A DNA stretch of 64,000 nt from Spirochaetales bacterium. Its GTDB lineage: Bacteria; Spirochaetota; Leptospiria; Leptospirales; Leptonemataceae. Below are positions 26,685 to 36,657 of the stretch, one piece after another. Location of the stretch: positions 682,001-746,000 of the forward strand of contig JABTUL010000002.1 in assembly GCA_015075425.1 (NCBI GenBank), given 5' to 3'. Both the position numbers and the translations under genes were made by a program. The notes below the pieces were generated by a model, which saw only the letters and a list, made by a program, of their open reading frames with translations, was not told the DNA's origin and searched no databases. How positions within the stretch are numbered: position 1 is the first letter of the stretch; each line of letters begins with the position of its first letter.

Positions 26685-27935
26685 CTATTCCCCTATATCA
26701 AAGGGGCGGACAATGGGTTCAGATACAAGGCGAGCTTTATCCATCAGAGCCTGGATTTCTTTTTGCATGCGGCCCAGACAACCCTTGCTATTTATTTTTT
26801 TCTTGAGCCTATTGGTTGTGTAGTACTCGGAAATCTTAAAAGGCAACCCCAGATAGACAAAGGCCTTACGCTCCGGTTCCTGGAATTCTCCGTAAACGAA
26901 ATTTTCAAAGCGGCGCAGCCATTCAAAGAAGCGCTCCGGCGTGGGGTAGCTCACCAGATAGTCACGTTTGATGGCAATGAAGGCATACGCTTTCTGGCAT
27001 TCGCGTTCCGCGAATTTCATGGTGCGCGAATCAACGGCAGGCATATCGCGCACGGGCATCCGCAATTTGACACATTCAAGAATGGATAGAATTTGCCGCA
27101 GCTTGGTGATGGCATCGCCCTTCCGCTCATAGCCGGGAAAGGCCAGCTTTTCCGCCACGCCATCCAGAATCGCATGGCGGACCCGGCCCATACGATAGTC
27201 CCAGTCTGAACGCGAAGCTATGGGAATGTTGTACTCTTTCTCCGTACTTTCTAAAAGGATCCGACCAATAGAAAGAAATCGGCGCAACAAATTTTTATTG
27301 CCGGGATCGATACGAAAGCGATTCTCAAGACTCTTAATTCGCGAATATAAAATCGATTTAATATGAGCGTCTGTCCCTTCAATGCGGTACTTGATAAAAA
27401 CAGGCAGGATGGTTATATCACCTTCCGGTTCCTGCTTGCGTAAATCATCCATAGCCCAGAATCCCAGCTGGACCACTCCGCCCTGAAACGGCAGAAGGTT
27501 GTCATTCTCTCCGCTCGTCGGCTCACCCTCTGGATAGAGCACAAGCTTCCCGGAGGGAGCGGCTAAAATCTCACGCGCTGTTTTCAGCGATTCACGGTCC
27601 GTCGAGCCGGCAATGACAGAGAAGGCACCCAGATTTGCGATGACTTTTCCCACAACTCCGTAGCCCCACTCGAACACTTCGCGTGCGGCCATATAGTGGA
27701 ACCGGGCGCCCATCACATTGGCCAGATGATAGGTGACCGGTGGCTCTGCTGATGACGGGTGGTTGGCAATCAAGATCAGTCGGTCATAACGCAAGGACCG
27801 GAGCAAGGCGCGATCTTCCGCAGAAATTTCAATACTGGTTATGTTATAGAGCATCTTGAGCAGGCCCGAATGCAATAGGTCAATCGACCAGGCCAGAGGC
27901 AGATTAAAGTGGGGCGGGATAAAGGGGTTTTTCAT
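26685..27935 (-). CDS. PlsC-like acyltransferase with HX4E motif (paralog 2)
   Basis: 416 residues from the ATG at 27935, which has an AGG site upstream and aligns with the start chosen for the paralog at 18620. The catalytic block reads 'ANHPSSAEPPV', giving His 59-X4-Glu 64 where classical enzymes have Asp. Other blocks are 'LGAFSVIAGSTDRES' and 'LVLYPEGEPTSGENDN'. The C-terminal half matches the paralog ('RIDPGNKNLLRRFLSIGRILLEST', 'ERFFEWLRRFE'). The same Asp-to-Glu change in both paralogs argues that it is functional. It may handle a different acyl donor or acceptor. It is divergent from the adenylate cyclase gene with 68 bp between. Confidence 0.83.
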   Translation of the reverse strand: MKNPFIPPHFNLPLAWSIDLLHSGLLKMLYNITSIEISAEDRALLRSLRYDRLILIANHPSSAEPPVTYHLANVMGARFHYMAAREVFEWGYGVVGKVIANLGAFSVIAGSTDRESLKTAREILAAPSGKLVLYPEGEPTSGENDNLLPFQGGVVQLGFWAMDDLRKQEPEGDITILPVFIKYRIEGTDAHIKSILYSRIKSLENRFRIDPGNKNLLRRFLSIGRILLESTEKEYNIPIASRSDWDYRMGRVRHAILDGVAEKLAFPGYERKGDAITKLRQILSILECVKLRMPVRDMPAVDSRTMKFAERECQKAYAFIAIKRDYLVSYPTPERFFEWLRRFENFVYGEFQEPERKAFVYLGLPFKISEYYTTNRLKKKINSKGCLGRMQKEIQALMDKARLVSEPIVRPFDIGE

Positions 27936-28003
27936 AGCCTGGCTGAAGGGCGCCGAATTTTCCCGCTGTGTAAAGGAAAAAAGGAAAAAACCATTGTGCC
28001 ACG

Positions 28004-29884
28004 GTGAAAAAGCCAAAAGAGTCGCCACGAGTGGGTACAAAAGGGACACTAAGAATTCTCATTTTCCTGGCTGCATTTGCCCCTCCACTTTTAGCGGAGG
28101 GAATCTATCTGCCTGGCATGGCCGGGCAAGCGCTGGGGCGGAGCATCTCTTACCTGGTCGATCCCGGGCCTCCCCTGAAAGCAGCGGAAGCGTATCAAAA
28201 CTACAAAACCGGCCAATTTCAGGTCTCAACGCGCGATGTGCCCGGACTCGGATTTTCCCGGGCCACTGTATGGCTATCTCTGGAAATAGGCAATGCATCA
28301 GAATTCTCCGACTGGATCCTCACCCTCGGCTACCCGGTCCACGACGATGTGAAATTCTACCGTGTTACTTCAGATTCGGCGGAGCTATTGGTGCACACGG
28401 GGGATGCCCGGCCCTTCTATCAACGAGAGATCGCAATCCGGGATTTTGCTTTCCGCCTTCCGCTTAAACCAGGCGAGCATGGGATCTTTTTGCTGGAAAT
28501 TCGATCCTGGAATTCTCTTCTCTTTCCCCTCCATATCCGACGCCTATCAGATACCTACCGCGAGTCGGAACGGCGAACCCTCATTGACGGTTTCTATCTG
28601 GGGCTTTTATTCATTCTTGGCCTCTATAATTTTTTTCTCTATCTAACTGTAAAAGACCCGGCCTATCTTTACTACGTACTCTATATCGCATCATTCTGGA
28701 TCTTCCAGGCAGGCTACATGGCCATTCTACCCCAGTACCTTTTGCAAGAGTCCCCTGCCCTGGCCGATCGCAGCAACCCCTTCTTTGCCTCCTGCTCCTT
28801 TTTGTTCGGACTGATCTTTACCCTGCACTTTTTGCGCGTCCAGGAATTTTCACCAGCGCTCGCATGGGTGTTGCGCTCCTTCGCCCTGGTTGCCGCGATT
28901 CTGGCGATACTGGGTCCCTGGCTGGGGAATCGCGAAATCAATTTGCTGGGAGTGATGGTCTCTCCATTGATACTTTTCAGTGCTATTTATATCTTTGCCA
29001 GAAAGTATCGGCCCGCTCGCTACTTTCTGCTGGCATGGACAGGGTTTGTCGTCATTTTGTTCATCTGGACCTCAGCCGTTCGCGGCTGGATTGAGAGTGA
29101 ATTTCTGATCCAGTACGGGCTGCAATTGGGCTCCGCCGTGGAAGCGGTTCTCCTCTCCATAGCTCTTGGAGACCGCATCAATGAACTCAAGCGCGAACGC
29201 GAATGGGCCCTCAGTGAACAATTACAGACTAAAGCCCGACTGCTGACCTCTTTTGCCAGGTTTGTTCCCGTGGCCTTTCTCGAGTTTCTGGGGATCAAAT
29301 CAGTCGAAGATGCGGAGCCCGGTGCCGGGGTCCGGCGCGATGTAATAGTAATGTTCACCGATATGCGCAATTTTACTCGATTTTCTGAACAAATGGATGT
29401 GGAGGATAATTTTCGATTTTTGAACGGCTATCTACGCCGCGTTGCACCGCTCATTTCCCGCTACGGAGGCTTCATCGACAAGTACATTGGCGATGCAATC
29501 ATGGCAATTTTCACAGAATCGGCCGATGAAGCTCTGCGCTGTGCCCTGCAGATGCAGTTGGAACTCCAGGAGTACAATGCAGAACGGGCCCGCCGGGGCC
29601 ACGCGGCCATTGAAATGGGTGTCGGGCTGCATGCCGGGCAGGTCATTCTCGGGACTGTGGGAACCAATGAACGCATGGATACAACCATTATTGGCGAAAC
29701 GGTCAACCTGGCAGCCCGTATAGAAGAGCAAACCAAAGTGCAGAATCATCCGGTATTATTTTCCGCTCAGTTTCTCCAGAAACTTCAGCAACCCTCCGAT
29801 TTTTCCGTAACGGAAGTTGCACGCCTTCAGCTTAAAGGGCACAGCCACAGCACCGTACTCTTTGCCGCAAAAACGAACGTCTAA
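28004..29884 (+). CDS. 7TM-DISM membrane adenylate cyclase (class III)
   Basis: 626 residues from a GTG. A signal peptide precedes a periplasmic 7TMR-DISM extracellular domain (about 45-185), then seven transmembrane helices (about 190-395), a linker helix and a class III cyclase domain (about 440-620). Metal-binding Asp 453 ('VMFTDMRNF') and Asp 497 ('GDAIMAIF') are present. Lys 493 and Asp 559 occupy the adenine-selecting positions, so ATP rather than GTP is the expected substrate. It makes cAMP in response to a periplasmic or membrane signal; the two cNMP-binding proteins at 16.6-17.5 kb are plausible receivers. It converges on and overlaps the SDR gene by 4 bp. Confidence 0.94.
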   Translation: MKKPKESPRVGTKGTLRILIFLAAFAPPLLAEGIYLPGMAGQALGRSISYLVDPGPPLKAAEAYQNYKTGQFQVSTRDVPGLGFSRATVWLSLEIGNASEFSDWILTLGYPVHDDVKFYRVTSDSAELLVHTGDARPFYQREIAIRDFAFRLPLKPGEHGIFLLEIRSWNSLLFPLHIRRLSDTYRESERRTLIDGFYLGLLFILGLYNFFLYLTVKDPAYLYYVLYIASFWIFQAGYMAILPQYLLQESPALADRSNPFFASCSFLFGLIFTLHFLRVQEFSPALAWVLRSFALVAAILAILGPWLGNREINLLGVMVSPLILFSAIYIFARKYRPARYFLLAWTGFVVILFIWTSAVRGWIESEFLIQYGLQLGSAVEAVLLSIALGDRINELKREREWALSEQLQTKARLLTSFARFVPVAFLEFLGIKSVEDAEPGAGVRRDVIVMFTDMRNFTRFSEQMDVEDNFRFLNGYLRRVAPLISRYGGFIDKYIGDAIMAIFTESADEALRCALQMQLELQEYNAERARRGHAAIEMGVGLHAGQVILGTVGTNERMDTTIIGETVNLAARIEEQTKVQNHPVLFSAQFLQKLQQPSDFSVTEVARLQLKGHSHSTVLFAAKTNV

Positions 29885-30684
29885 CCGGAACCCACTTTTT
29901 TCAAGATGAGTTTTTCAAGCAACCGCGGAGCCAGGGCTCGCAAAAAGTACATGACCCGACCATTCAGCCCGGTAAAAGCAATGCGTTTATTACGCGCAAG
30001 AGCCCGGATGAGTAGCGCAGCTGCTTCACTGGCTTCCATAGCTCCTTTTTCCTGCTCCTCTGATAGCACCTCTCCGTCTGCCGCAAGGCCGGAACTGCGA
30101 AGGCCGGTCTGTACGTAACCTGGACAAAAAATATGTGTAGATATGTGATTTTCTTTAAGCTCCATAGATAGAGTTTCCATGAAAGCATGGCCCGCAGCTT
30201 TGCTGGCCGCATACGCATAGCGGCCCGGCACCCCAAAGAGTCCCGTGGGAGTGCTGACCAGCATGATTTGCGCGCCTCTGGCCGCCTTGAGCAAAGGCAA
30301 AAAAATCCGGGTTACTTCCGTCATGGCAAAAAAATTGATCTCCATCGTTTTGCGCAAAACAGCGGGCAAACTCTGGTCGAATCGGCCATGGGCCGTAATC
30401 CCTGCATTGTTAATCAAAACATCGAGCTTCCCGGATGACTGCCGGACCCTGTGTTCTGCGGCCATAAGGTCTGCTCCGCTCTCTATATCGCAGGCCAGGG
30501 CTAAAGCTCTGCCACCCCTCCCTTCAATTTCAGAAGCAACCCTTTCCAGATCAAATATGCGCCGGGCCAGAAGATACACGGTCGCGCCTGCGTCTGCCAG
30601 ATGCAGGGCCGTGGACCGGCCAATACCGCTTGATGCGCCGGTGACCAGCACCTGTTTACCCTGCCAGTTTCCTTCTACATTCAA
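29881..30684 (-). CDS. Short-chain dehydrogenase/reductase
   Basis: 267 residues. NAD(P)-binding 'TGASSGIGRS' near the N-terminus, 'NNAG' and the catalytic triad in 'VSTPTG' and 'YAYAASKAA' are intact. The Arg pair after 'LLAR' suggests NADP(H). The C-terminal 50 residues are basic and hydrophobic ('VMYFLRALAPRLLEKLILKK'), as in membrane-associated SDRs that act on lipids or 3-ketosphinganine-like substrates. The substrate is unknown. It follows the GDPD gene by 30 bp on the same strand. Confidence 0.92.
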   Translation of the reverse strand: MNVEGNWQGKQVLVTGASSGIGRSTALHLADAGATVYLLARRIFDLERVASEIEGRGGRALALACDIESGADLMAAEHRVRQSSGKLDVLINNAGITAHGRFDQSLPAVLRKTMEINFFAMTEVTRIFLPLLKAARGAQIMLVSTPTGLFGVPGRYAYAASKAAGHAFMETLSMELKENHISTHIFCPGYVQTGLRSSGLAADGEVLSEEQEKGAMEASEAAALLIRALARNKRIAFTGLNGRVMYFLRALAPRLLEKLILKKVGSG

Positions 30685-30714
30685 TTGCGCTCTCTCCTGA
30701 TAGTCAATGACAAT

Positions 30715-31539
30715 TTAATCTGTGCTATTGCCTGCTTCGCCGCCGAGCGTGTCCAGATCCCTGATTGCTTGCAAAAACCGATTCGGGTAATTGGTAAAAG
30801 CGCCATCGACTCCAGCACAAAGACTGAAGGCCATTTCTTGCCAGCTGTTGACTGTATAAGGAAAAACTTTCAGCCCCAGATCGTGTGCGCGGCGGACAAA
30901 GTCTGGATACAGCTTGCCCCAGAAAGGGTTGAAACTGAACATTTTATATTTTTTACTTAACTTCTTCAATTTTATTTGCTTGAGATTGCCTTCATACAGC
31001 AATGCAGTTCGTAATGAAGAATCAATGGCTGAAATACGCTCTAAAATTTTCCATCCAAAAGAAGAAACAATCACCCTGTCGCGCAGATAAAATCGATCAA
31101 TTTCATGAACAACCTGATATTCAATTCCATCCGGTTGCAGATGCTCATCCAGACATTCCGGTTTGATTTCAATATTGACGTGCATGGAATGGTTGCAATA
31201 CAGCCGCAGGACCTGGCTTAAGGCGGGTAGCCTCACTCCCCGGAAGGCAGGATCAAACCAGCTACCGGCATCGAGTTTTCTTAACTCCCGAAATTTCCAG
31301 GACCCTACCTCACCCCGGCCACTGGTGGTTCTGTCCAGAGTTTCATCATGGATTACGATCAGTTTGCGATCCTGGGTCAGGGTCACATCCAATTCTATCA
31401 TTGTGGCACCGCTCTCTTTCGCCGCCTGAAAAGCGGGGAGCGTATTCTCCGGATAACTTCCGCTGCATCCGCGATGGGCAATCACTTCGATGTATCGACC
31501 GGAAAATTGCGGGCGCACTACCTGATCCGCCGTAACCAT
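30715..31539 (-). CDS. Glycerophosphodiester phosphodiesterase
   Basis: About 274 residues. The fold is a TIM barrel with catalytic 'IAHRGCSGSYPENT', 'IELDVTLTQD', 'VIHDETLDRTT' and 'VNIEIKPE' motifs. The enzyme releases glycerol 3-phosphate from deacylated phospholipids. There is no signal peptide, so it is cytoplasmic. The start at 31539 has AAGGA 11 bp upstream; an ATG at 31551 is also possible but its ribosome site abuts it. The gene overlaps the upstream prmA gene by about 20 bp, so the two are translationally coupled. Confidence 0.93.
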   Translation of the reverse strand: MVTADQVVRPQFSGRYIEVIAHRGCSGSYPENTLPAFQAAKESGATMIELDVTLTQDRKLIVIHDETLDRTTSGRGEVGSWKFRELRKLDAGSWFDPAFRGVRLPALSQVLRLYCNHSMHVNIEIKPECLDEHLQPDGIEYQVVHEIDRFYLRDRVIVSSFGWKILERISAIDSSLRTALLYEGNLKQIKLKKLSKKYKMFSFNPFWGKLYPDFVRRAHDLGLKVFPYTVNSWQEMAFSLCAGVDGAFTNYPNRFLQAIRDLDTLGGEAGNSTD

Positions 31540-32387
31540 ACAAGGGCCCATCCTTCTTTTGTCTCACTGGCAATGCACTCATGCACCGGAAATAGCTGTA
31601 GCACCAGATCCCGTTGTTCAAGGAGGAAGCCGGAAAGCACCAGATCATCGGCCGCCTGCAAAAAGGCCGAGCCTGCGCGCAGAATGCCGGAAGTCAGATT
31701 TCCCAGGAGCAATGCATCGGAATGCTCCGTAAGGAAAATCGGCACCCTTTCCAGTCCACACCTTTCTACCCTGGCACTCAGGCCATTCAATCGCAAGTTA
31801 TCAAGAGTGGACCGCACTGCCTGGCTTTCAATATCCAGAGCAAATACCAGACGGGCACCCAGACGAAGAGCGGCAATGCTCAAAATACCGGATCCGCAAC
31901 CGGCGTCCACAATAGCGCGGCCTTCCGGCATGTGCCCGTCCAGCCATTCAAGGCAAAGACGAGTAGTGGGATGCAGACCGGTGCCGAAAGCGAGCCCGGG
32001 GTCAATGCGAACGGGCAGCCTGCCTATCGGCGGCTCCTCCCAGGCAGGGACGACGCAGAGTCTCTTACCCACGGCGAATGTGAAAAAGTGTTTCTTATAT
32101 TCTTCCAGATAATTATCACTGGATAAAAATTGTGTCTCTATTCGATAGGATTCAATCCTGCTGGCTGCGAGCAGGATCTCTACTTGAAGTTCCCTTTCCC
32201 GGGGAGACTGGCCCGGTTCAAAGTAAAGAACCAGCTGGCGCGACTCGTTTTGCTGCTTTCCTTCATGGTAAAGAATTTCATAGTAACCGCAGAAACCGGG
32301 CAGTGGATGATGATCAAGAAGCGCTACCAGATCGTAGGCGTCCGTGTCATTCAGGGTAAGTGTAAATTCAAGGAAATTCTGCCCCAA
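31518..32387 (-). CDS. prmA: Ribosomal protein L11 methyltransferase-like protein
   Basis: 289 residues. An N-terminal substrate-recognition domain is followed by a Rossmann SAM domain: 'FGTGLHPTT' upstream of motif I 'VDAGCGSGILSIAALRLGA', then 'LLGNLTSGIL', equivalent to the PrmA catalytic 'NILA..L' block. PrmA trimethylates ribosomal protein L11. The N-terminal domain is less clearly conserved, so another protein substrate is possible. It lies 6 bp downstream of a large conserved gene on the same strand, and its end overlaps the GDPD gene. Confidence 0.87.
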   Translation of the reverse strand: MGQNFLEFTLTLNDTDAYDLVALLDHHPLPGFCGYYEILYHEGKQQNESRQLVLYFEPGQSPRERELQVEILLAASRIESYRIETQFLSSDNYLEEYKKHFFTFAVGKRLCVVPAWEEPPIGRLPVRIDPGLAFGTGLHPTTRLCLEWLDGHMPEGRAIVDAGCGSGILSIAALRLGARLVFALDIESQAVRSTLDNLRLNGLSARVERCGLERVPIFLTEHSDALLLGNLTSGILRAGSAFLQAADDLVLSGFLLEQRDLVLQLFPVHECIASETKEGWALVWLRRIR

Positions 32388-32393
32388 GGAGGA

Positions 32394-34169
32394 TCAGGCA
32401 CCCGTCCCAAAGCTTCTGGCATACTCCTCTTCACTCATTTCAATCACTCCGCCAAAGAGATCGCCATTTTCTATTCTCTGCGCCAGAGCCCGGGCAAAAC
32501 AGTAAGTTTCCATGACGGCTTCCTTCACCTGCTTGCCATTCAATCGCTTTTTCTGATCCGCTGCCAGGTCAAATTTCAGTATGCCATCTTTATTCTTAAC
32601 AATTTTCTCTCCGCCAGCCATATCCTCTTTTAGAATTCGCAACTCCTTTTCCACGCGACGCATGTAATTCTTGATCTCGTTGCGCGCTTCTCTTCCACTG
32701 GCTCCCCGCTTGGATTCCAGAAGTTGCATCTTCTTGGCGTGGTTTACATAATTGGCAGGATTGACACCTCCCTCCTGCGAGCCCTTCATGTACTCTGCGG
32801 TTTCCTGGGCATATTTGCGGAAAATCTCATAGCTCGTCCGTGAAGTTTCAAAGACGTCCGCAAGGATTTGACGATAATCGATTTTCCGACCCTCATTGTA
32901 GATCACATTCAATTCGATTTTGGGCGTGGTTAAAATAAATGAATACTCCGCATCAAACTCTTTAAAAAAAAGCATTGAAAGTAAAACCTTATCACGGTCA
33001 TTCAACTCTTTTGCTTCCGGCATTGCATGTTTTTGGCGTAGTGCCGCTACAGAATGCATCTGCATGAGCTTCATGCCATGCTCGAGTTCCAGAGAGTCCT
33101 GATCTTCCACGGGCTCGCTTTCCGTCTCTTCTTCTGAATCCTCTTCTGCCTTTTCTTCTGTGGCTGCGTCCGCTGGTTTATCCTTTTTCTCCAGCTTCAC
33201 GGACCCGATGCTCTCTCCCAGCTTACGACTGCCAATTTTATCCTCTTGAATCACCCCGATCATCTCTTCAAAGAGGCGCGAACCCGGTTCAGCTTTCTTC
33301 ATTTCCGCGCGCTGGGCCAGCAATACAAGATTGTAGTAAATATCGTTCATGAGAATTTTCCATTCCTGAGCGATTTTCTTGCGTTTGGTTGCGTACAGGG
33401 CTGACTGCTTTTTCTCAATGCGCTGCTGAATGGCAATCGCCTGGTCTACAGCGTTGATATAGGTCTCCCCGTAAGCCTTCAAATAATAAAGTTTTCTCAG
33501 TAACGAAAACAGGGGAATGCGAATGGCATCCAGGGGTACAGAAAGAGTCGGGGCGGCCTGGTAAGCAGAAGTGAGTTCAGAAAGTTCATTGCGGTCGTAA
33601 AGAGCACCGGCACGTTCAATCAATTCTACAAGCAGGGGGTTTTTTTCATCCAGCTCTTTGATAATCACCCGCGCCGTTTGTGGATTGCTCATGAATATAT
33701 CATTACTCATGATACTGCACTCCATGAGTGCTCGCTTCCCTTCAAGATTCAGGCGCGATAGAAAATTGGGCCTCACCATGGAAGTGCCAAAAGGAGTCAG
33801 ACCGGAAAGGGCACAACGAAACTTGATGCTCAGCCGGGCCATAAAGCCCATAGCGTCGCGCTCTTCCGCCTCCCGGATCCTCCGCAACTGAGCCTGACGA
33901 TCCGCGTCGGCTCTGTTCTTTTCGCGGGCAAGTTCCGATGGCAGCTTGATATCCGTGCCCGCTGCTCCCCCGCCACCTTTTCCAGCGCCCTGACCGGCCC
34001 CCCCGGCGGCGGCCCGGCGCCGCTGTTCCTCCTGCTGCCGTAGCGCCTTCTCGGACAGCACCTTTCCACCAGCACCTGTGAATTTGTTGAGCATGGACTT
34101 GCGTGCGTCCTGATCCAGATCATTAGCACCAATGGATTTTCGGGTGCGATCGAATTCCATCTCGTCCAT
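32394..34169 (-). CDS. Large charged cytoplasmic protein of unknown function
   Basis: 591 residues with no signal peptide. The first 110 residues are polar, with a Gly/Ala-rich stretch ('AAAGGAGQGAGKGGGGAAG') and an Arg/Glu-rich helix. The middle (120-310) is alpha-helical with a conserved look ('LSIKFRCALSGLTPFGTSMVRPNFLSRLNLEGKRALMECS'). An acidic Glu/Asp linker (about 340-375) separates it from a C-terminal helical part ('FFKEFDAEYSFILTTPKIELNVIY') with coiled-coil character. It has the feel of a spirochete-conserved structural or cytoskeletal protein, but I do not recognise the family. It is upstream of prmA in the same direction. Confidence 0.7.
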   Translation of the reverse strand: MDEMEFDRTRKSIGANDLDQDARKSMLNKFTGAGGKVLSEKALRQQEEQRRRAAAGGAGQGAGKGGGGAAGTDIKLPSELAREKNRADADRQAQLRRIREAEERDAMGFMARLSIKFRCALSGLTPFGTSMVRPNFLSRLNLEGKRALMECSIMSNDIFMSNPQTARVIIKELDEKNPLLVELIERAGALYDRNELSELTSAYQAAPTLSVPLDAIRIPLFSLLRKLYYLKAYGETYINAVDQAIAIQQRIEKKQSALYATKRKKIAQEWKILMNDIYYNLVLLAQRAEMKKAEPGSRLFEEMIGVIQEDKIGSRKLGESIGSVKLEKKDKPADAATEEKAEEDSEEETESEPVEDQDSLELEHGMKLMQMHSVAALRQKHAMPEAKELNDRDKVLLSMLFFKEFDAEYSFILTTPKIELNVIYNEGRKIDYRQILADVFETSRTSYEIFRKYAQETAEYMKGSQEGGVNPANYVNHAKKMQLLESKRGASGREARNEIKNYMRRVEKELRILKEDMAGGEKIVKNKDGILKFDLAADQKKRLNGKQVKEAVMETYCFARALAQRIENGDLFGGVIEMSEEEYARSFGTGA

Positions 34170-34225
34170 GATTCCTTATTTCCTTTGATTTGCCGTACGT
34201 AAACGATTTTTGCTGACGATTTGGC

Positions 34226-34636
34226 TTGCCCGGGACAACTGACCCGGTGCAGGTTGCATGGTCACAGATCGACTGGACGGGGATTCCCCCTTTTTCCCTG
34301 GAAACGTTTTTATCTGCCTGGCCGGAGAATCGTTCCAGCTCCCTCTGTGGTCTTTTGCTGTTTGGTTCACGCCTGCGGGGCCGGGCTACAGAACGTTCCG
34401 ACCTGGACATCGGAGTCCTCTACAGAGGGCCACGTCCGGATTTTCCCGGTCGGGAGGAAAGCTGGGACCTGTTCTTCTGGAATGTCAGGCACTGGAGGCT
34501 GGGTTTCATACTGCAAATTGAGGTGGCTCGGGCTTTCTATATCCTGGATGACCCGGACCGGATCCTGGAATCCCAACTACAGGCCGTGCAAAAATTTATC
34601 CTGCCACACTACGCCGGCTACGCTCCGCGTCTGTGA
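34226..34636 (+). CDS. Minimal nucleotidyltransferase (MNT) domain protein
   Basis: 136 residues from a TTG; a GTG at 34247 is an alternative. The motif '[23 protein letters not shown]' contains the GS...G...SDxDxxV signature of minimal nucleotidyltransferases. Many MNT proteins are antitoxins paired with a HEPN toxin, which they AMPylate; no HEPN gene is adjacent here, so it is an orphan. Third acidic residue and C-terminal helices are compatible with an active fold. It converges on uvrB and overlaps its end by 19 bp. Confidence 0.82.
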   Translation: MPGTTDPVQVAWSQIDWTGIPPFSLETFLSAWPENRSSSLCGLLLFGSRLRGRATERSDLDIGVLYRGPRPDFPGREESWDLFFWNVRHWRLGFILQIEVARAFYILDDPDRILESQLQAVQKFILPHYAGYAPRL

Positions 34637-36657
34637 CCGCCCTGACGACCCCGCTTCCGGACCGACTTTTGTTCCATCCGGCGTTGGGCTGGCCTTCCTT
34701 CCAGAGCAAGCATCTCATCGCGGAGAATGGCAGCTTTTTCAAAATCCATCAATCGGGCGGCTTCAAGCATGGCCACGCGCATCCCGTCCAGACGTTTGCT
34801 CCGATCATCAATCGACTGGAACTCTTTTAGAACCTCGTCGCGCAGGAGGTCCGTTTCCTTTTCCGGGTCCAGTTCACGTTCCAGTATGTCATGGATTTCC
34901 TTCTGGATTGTAGTCGGTTCGATACCCCGCTCCTGATTGTATGCGATCTGCTTCATTCGCCGCCGGTCGGTTTCGGCAATCGCTGCTTCCATGGATCCGG
35001 TCATTTGATCAGCGTACAGAATCGCTCTGCCCTGACTGTTGCGCGCTGCCCGACCAATCGTCTGAATCAAACTGCGCTTGTTGCGTAAGAATCCTTCCTT
35101 GTCCGCATCAAGAATTGCCACCAGAGCCACTTCGGGAATATCCAGACCTTCGCGTAAAAGATTGATACCCACCAGAACATCGTAGATGCCCTTGCGCAAA
35201 TCGCGAATCAGTTCAACTCGCTCAATGGTTTCGATTTCTGAATGTAAGTAAGCCGTCTTGATGCCCAGATCCAGCATGTAGTCCGATAAATCTTCGGCCA
35301 TTTTTTTTGTCAGGGTTGTGACCAGAACCCTTTCCTTGCGGGCCACGCAGAGAGATATTTCCCGCACCAGGTCTTCAATCTGATCACGAATGGGCCGTAC
35401 CTCGACGGTGGGATCGAGCAGCCCCGTCGGTCTGATGATTTGCTCAACAATGATTTCAGCTTTCTCTTGTTCGTACTCTGCCGGCGTGGCCGATACGTAG
35501 AGGAGTCCTGGCACCATTGCGGCAAATTCCTCAAAATTAAGCGGCCTGTTGTCGAGCGCAGAAGGCAAACGAAAGCCAAAATCTACCAGGTTCTGCTTGC
35601 GCGCCCGATCCCCGGCATACATTCCACGGATCTGCGGAAGGGTCACATGGCTTTCATCGACAATGATAAGATACTCATCCGGAAAATAGTCCAGAAGGCA
35701 GGCGGGCGGTTCTCCTTCAAGGCGACCGGTGAGATGCCGCGAATAGTTCTCAATGCCATTACAATAACCCATCTGCCGTAACATTTCCAGGTCATAGCGC
35801 GTGCGCTGTACGATCCGTTCCGCCTCCAGCGGCTTCCCGGCACTTTGAAAAAAGGACACACGCTCTTCCAGTTCTGCCTCAATCGCCTGAACAGCCGCTT
35901 CAATACGATCCTTAGAGGTAATAAAATGTCGGGCCGGATAGATCACCGCCCGGGCCAGTTCCTGCAGGCCCTTCCCGGTAAGCGGATCAAACATCTGAAT
36001 GCGTTCCACTTCATCGCCAAACCATTCAAAACGATACGCTTCTTTTTTGTAGGCAGGAAAAACTTCCAGGGTGTCACCGCGTACGCGAAATTTTCCGGGA
36101 GAAAAATCCAGATCGTTGCGGCTGTACTGCATGTGCAGGAGTTGCTCCATAACAATCTGTCGATCCAGTTCCAATCCCTGATCGAGCATGAGCAGGCTTT
36201 CGCGATAGTCTTCCGGTGATCCCAGACCATAGATACAGGATACGGAGGCGACAATCACCACATCGCGCCGTTCCAGAAGTGCCGACGTGGCCCGCAGCCT
36301 CAAGCGATCGATTTCTGCATTGATGCTGGAATCTTTCTCTATATATAAATCACTGGTGGGTACGTACGCTTCCGGTTGATAGTAATCGTAGTAGGATACG
36401 AAATATTCGACCGCGTTGGTGGGAAAAAACTGACTGAACTCACGGTACAATTGAGCTGCCAGGGTTTTGTTATGGGTCAGTATGAGGGCCGGCACCTGAA
36501 CCCCTTCCAGAAAAGAAGCCATTGTATAGGTTTTACCGGACCCGGTCACTCCAAGCAGACAGAGTTGTCTTTTCCCATTCCGGTAAGCATCTACAAGCCT
36601 GGCGATGGCCTCGGGTTGATCGCCGGCGGGTTTGTAGTCGGAGACCAGACGGAGCAT
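34618..36657 (-). CDS. uvrB: Excinuclease ABC subunit B
   Basis: 679 residues, full length. Walker A 'GVTGSGKT', the beta-hairpin region '[16 protein letters not shown]', '[14 protein letters not shown]', helicase motif '[13 protein letters not shown]', and motif VI 'QTIGRAARN' are intact, with a C-terminal UVR domain ('[12 protein letters not shown]'). UvrB verifies lesions in nucleotide excision repair together with UvrA and UvrC. Its ATG overlaps the stop of the RsbW-like gene by one base, so the two are coupled. Confidence 0.98.
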   Translation of the reverse strand: MLRLVSDYKPAGDQPEAIARLVDAYRNGKRQLCLLGVTGSGKTYTMASFLEGVQVPALILTHNKTLAAQLYREFSQFFPTNAVEYFVSYYDYYQPEAYVPTSDLYIEKDSSINAEIDRLRLRATSALLERRDVVIVASVSCIYGLGSPEDYRESLLMLDQGLELDRQIVMEQLLHMQYSRNDLDFSPGKFRVRGDTLEVFPAYKKEAYRFEWFGDEVERIQMFDPLTGKGLQELARAVIYPARHFITSKDRIEAAVQAIEAELEERVSFFQSAGKPLEAERIVQRTRYDLEMLRQMGYCNGIENYSRHLTGRLEGEPPACLLDYFPDEYLIIVDESHVTLPQIRGMYAGDRARKQNLVDFGFRLPSALDNRPLNFEEFAAMVPGLLYVSATPAEYEQEKAEIIVEQIIRPTGLLDPTVEVRPIRDQIEDLVREISLCVARKERVLVTTLTKKMAEDLSDYMLDLGIKTAYLHSEIETIERVELIRDLRKGIYDVLVGINLLREGLDIPEVALVAILDADKEGFLRNKRSLIQTIGRAARNSQGRAILYADQMTGSMEAAIAETDRRRMKQIAYNQERGIEPTTIQKEIHDILERELDPEKETDLLRDEVLKEFQSIDDRSKRLDGMRVAMLEAARLMDFEKAAILRDEMLALEGRPAQRRMEQKSVRKRGRQGGHRRGA

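Noticed and set aside
34221-34913. Forward open frame overlapping the MNT gene and uvrB
   Set aside because: The neighbouring frame carries the nucleotidyltransferase signature; this one has no recognisable domain and runs antisense to uvrB.
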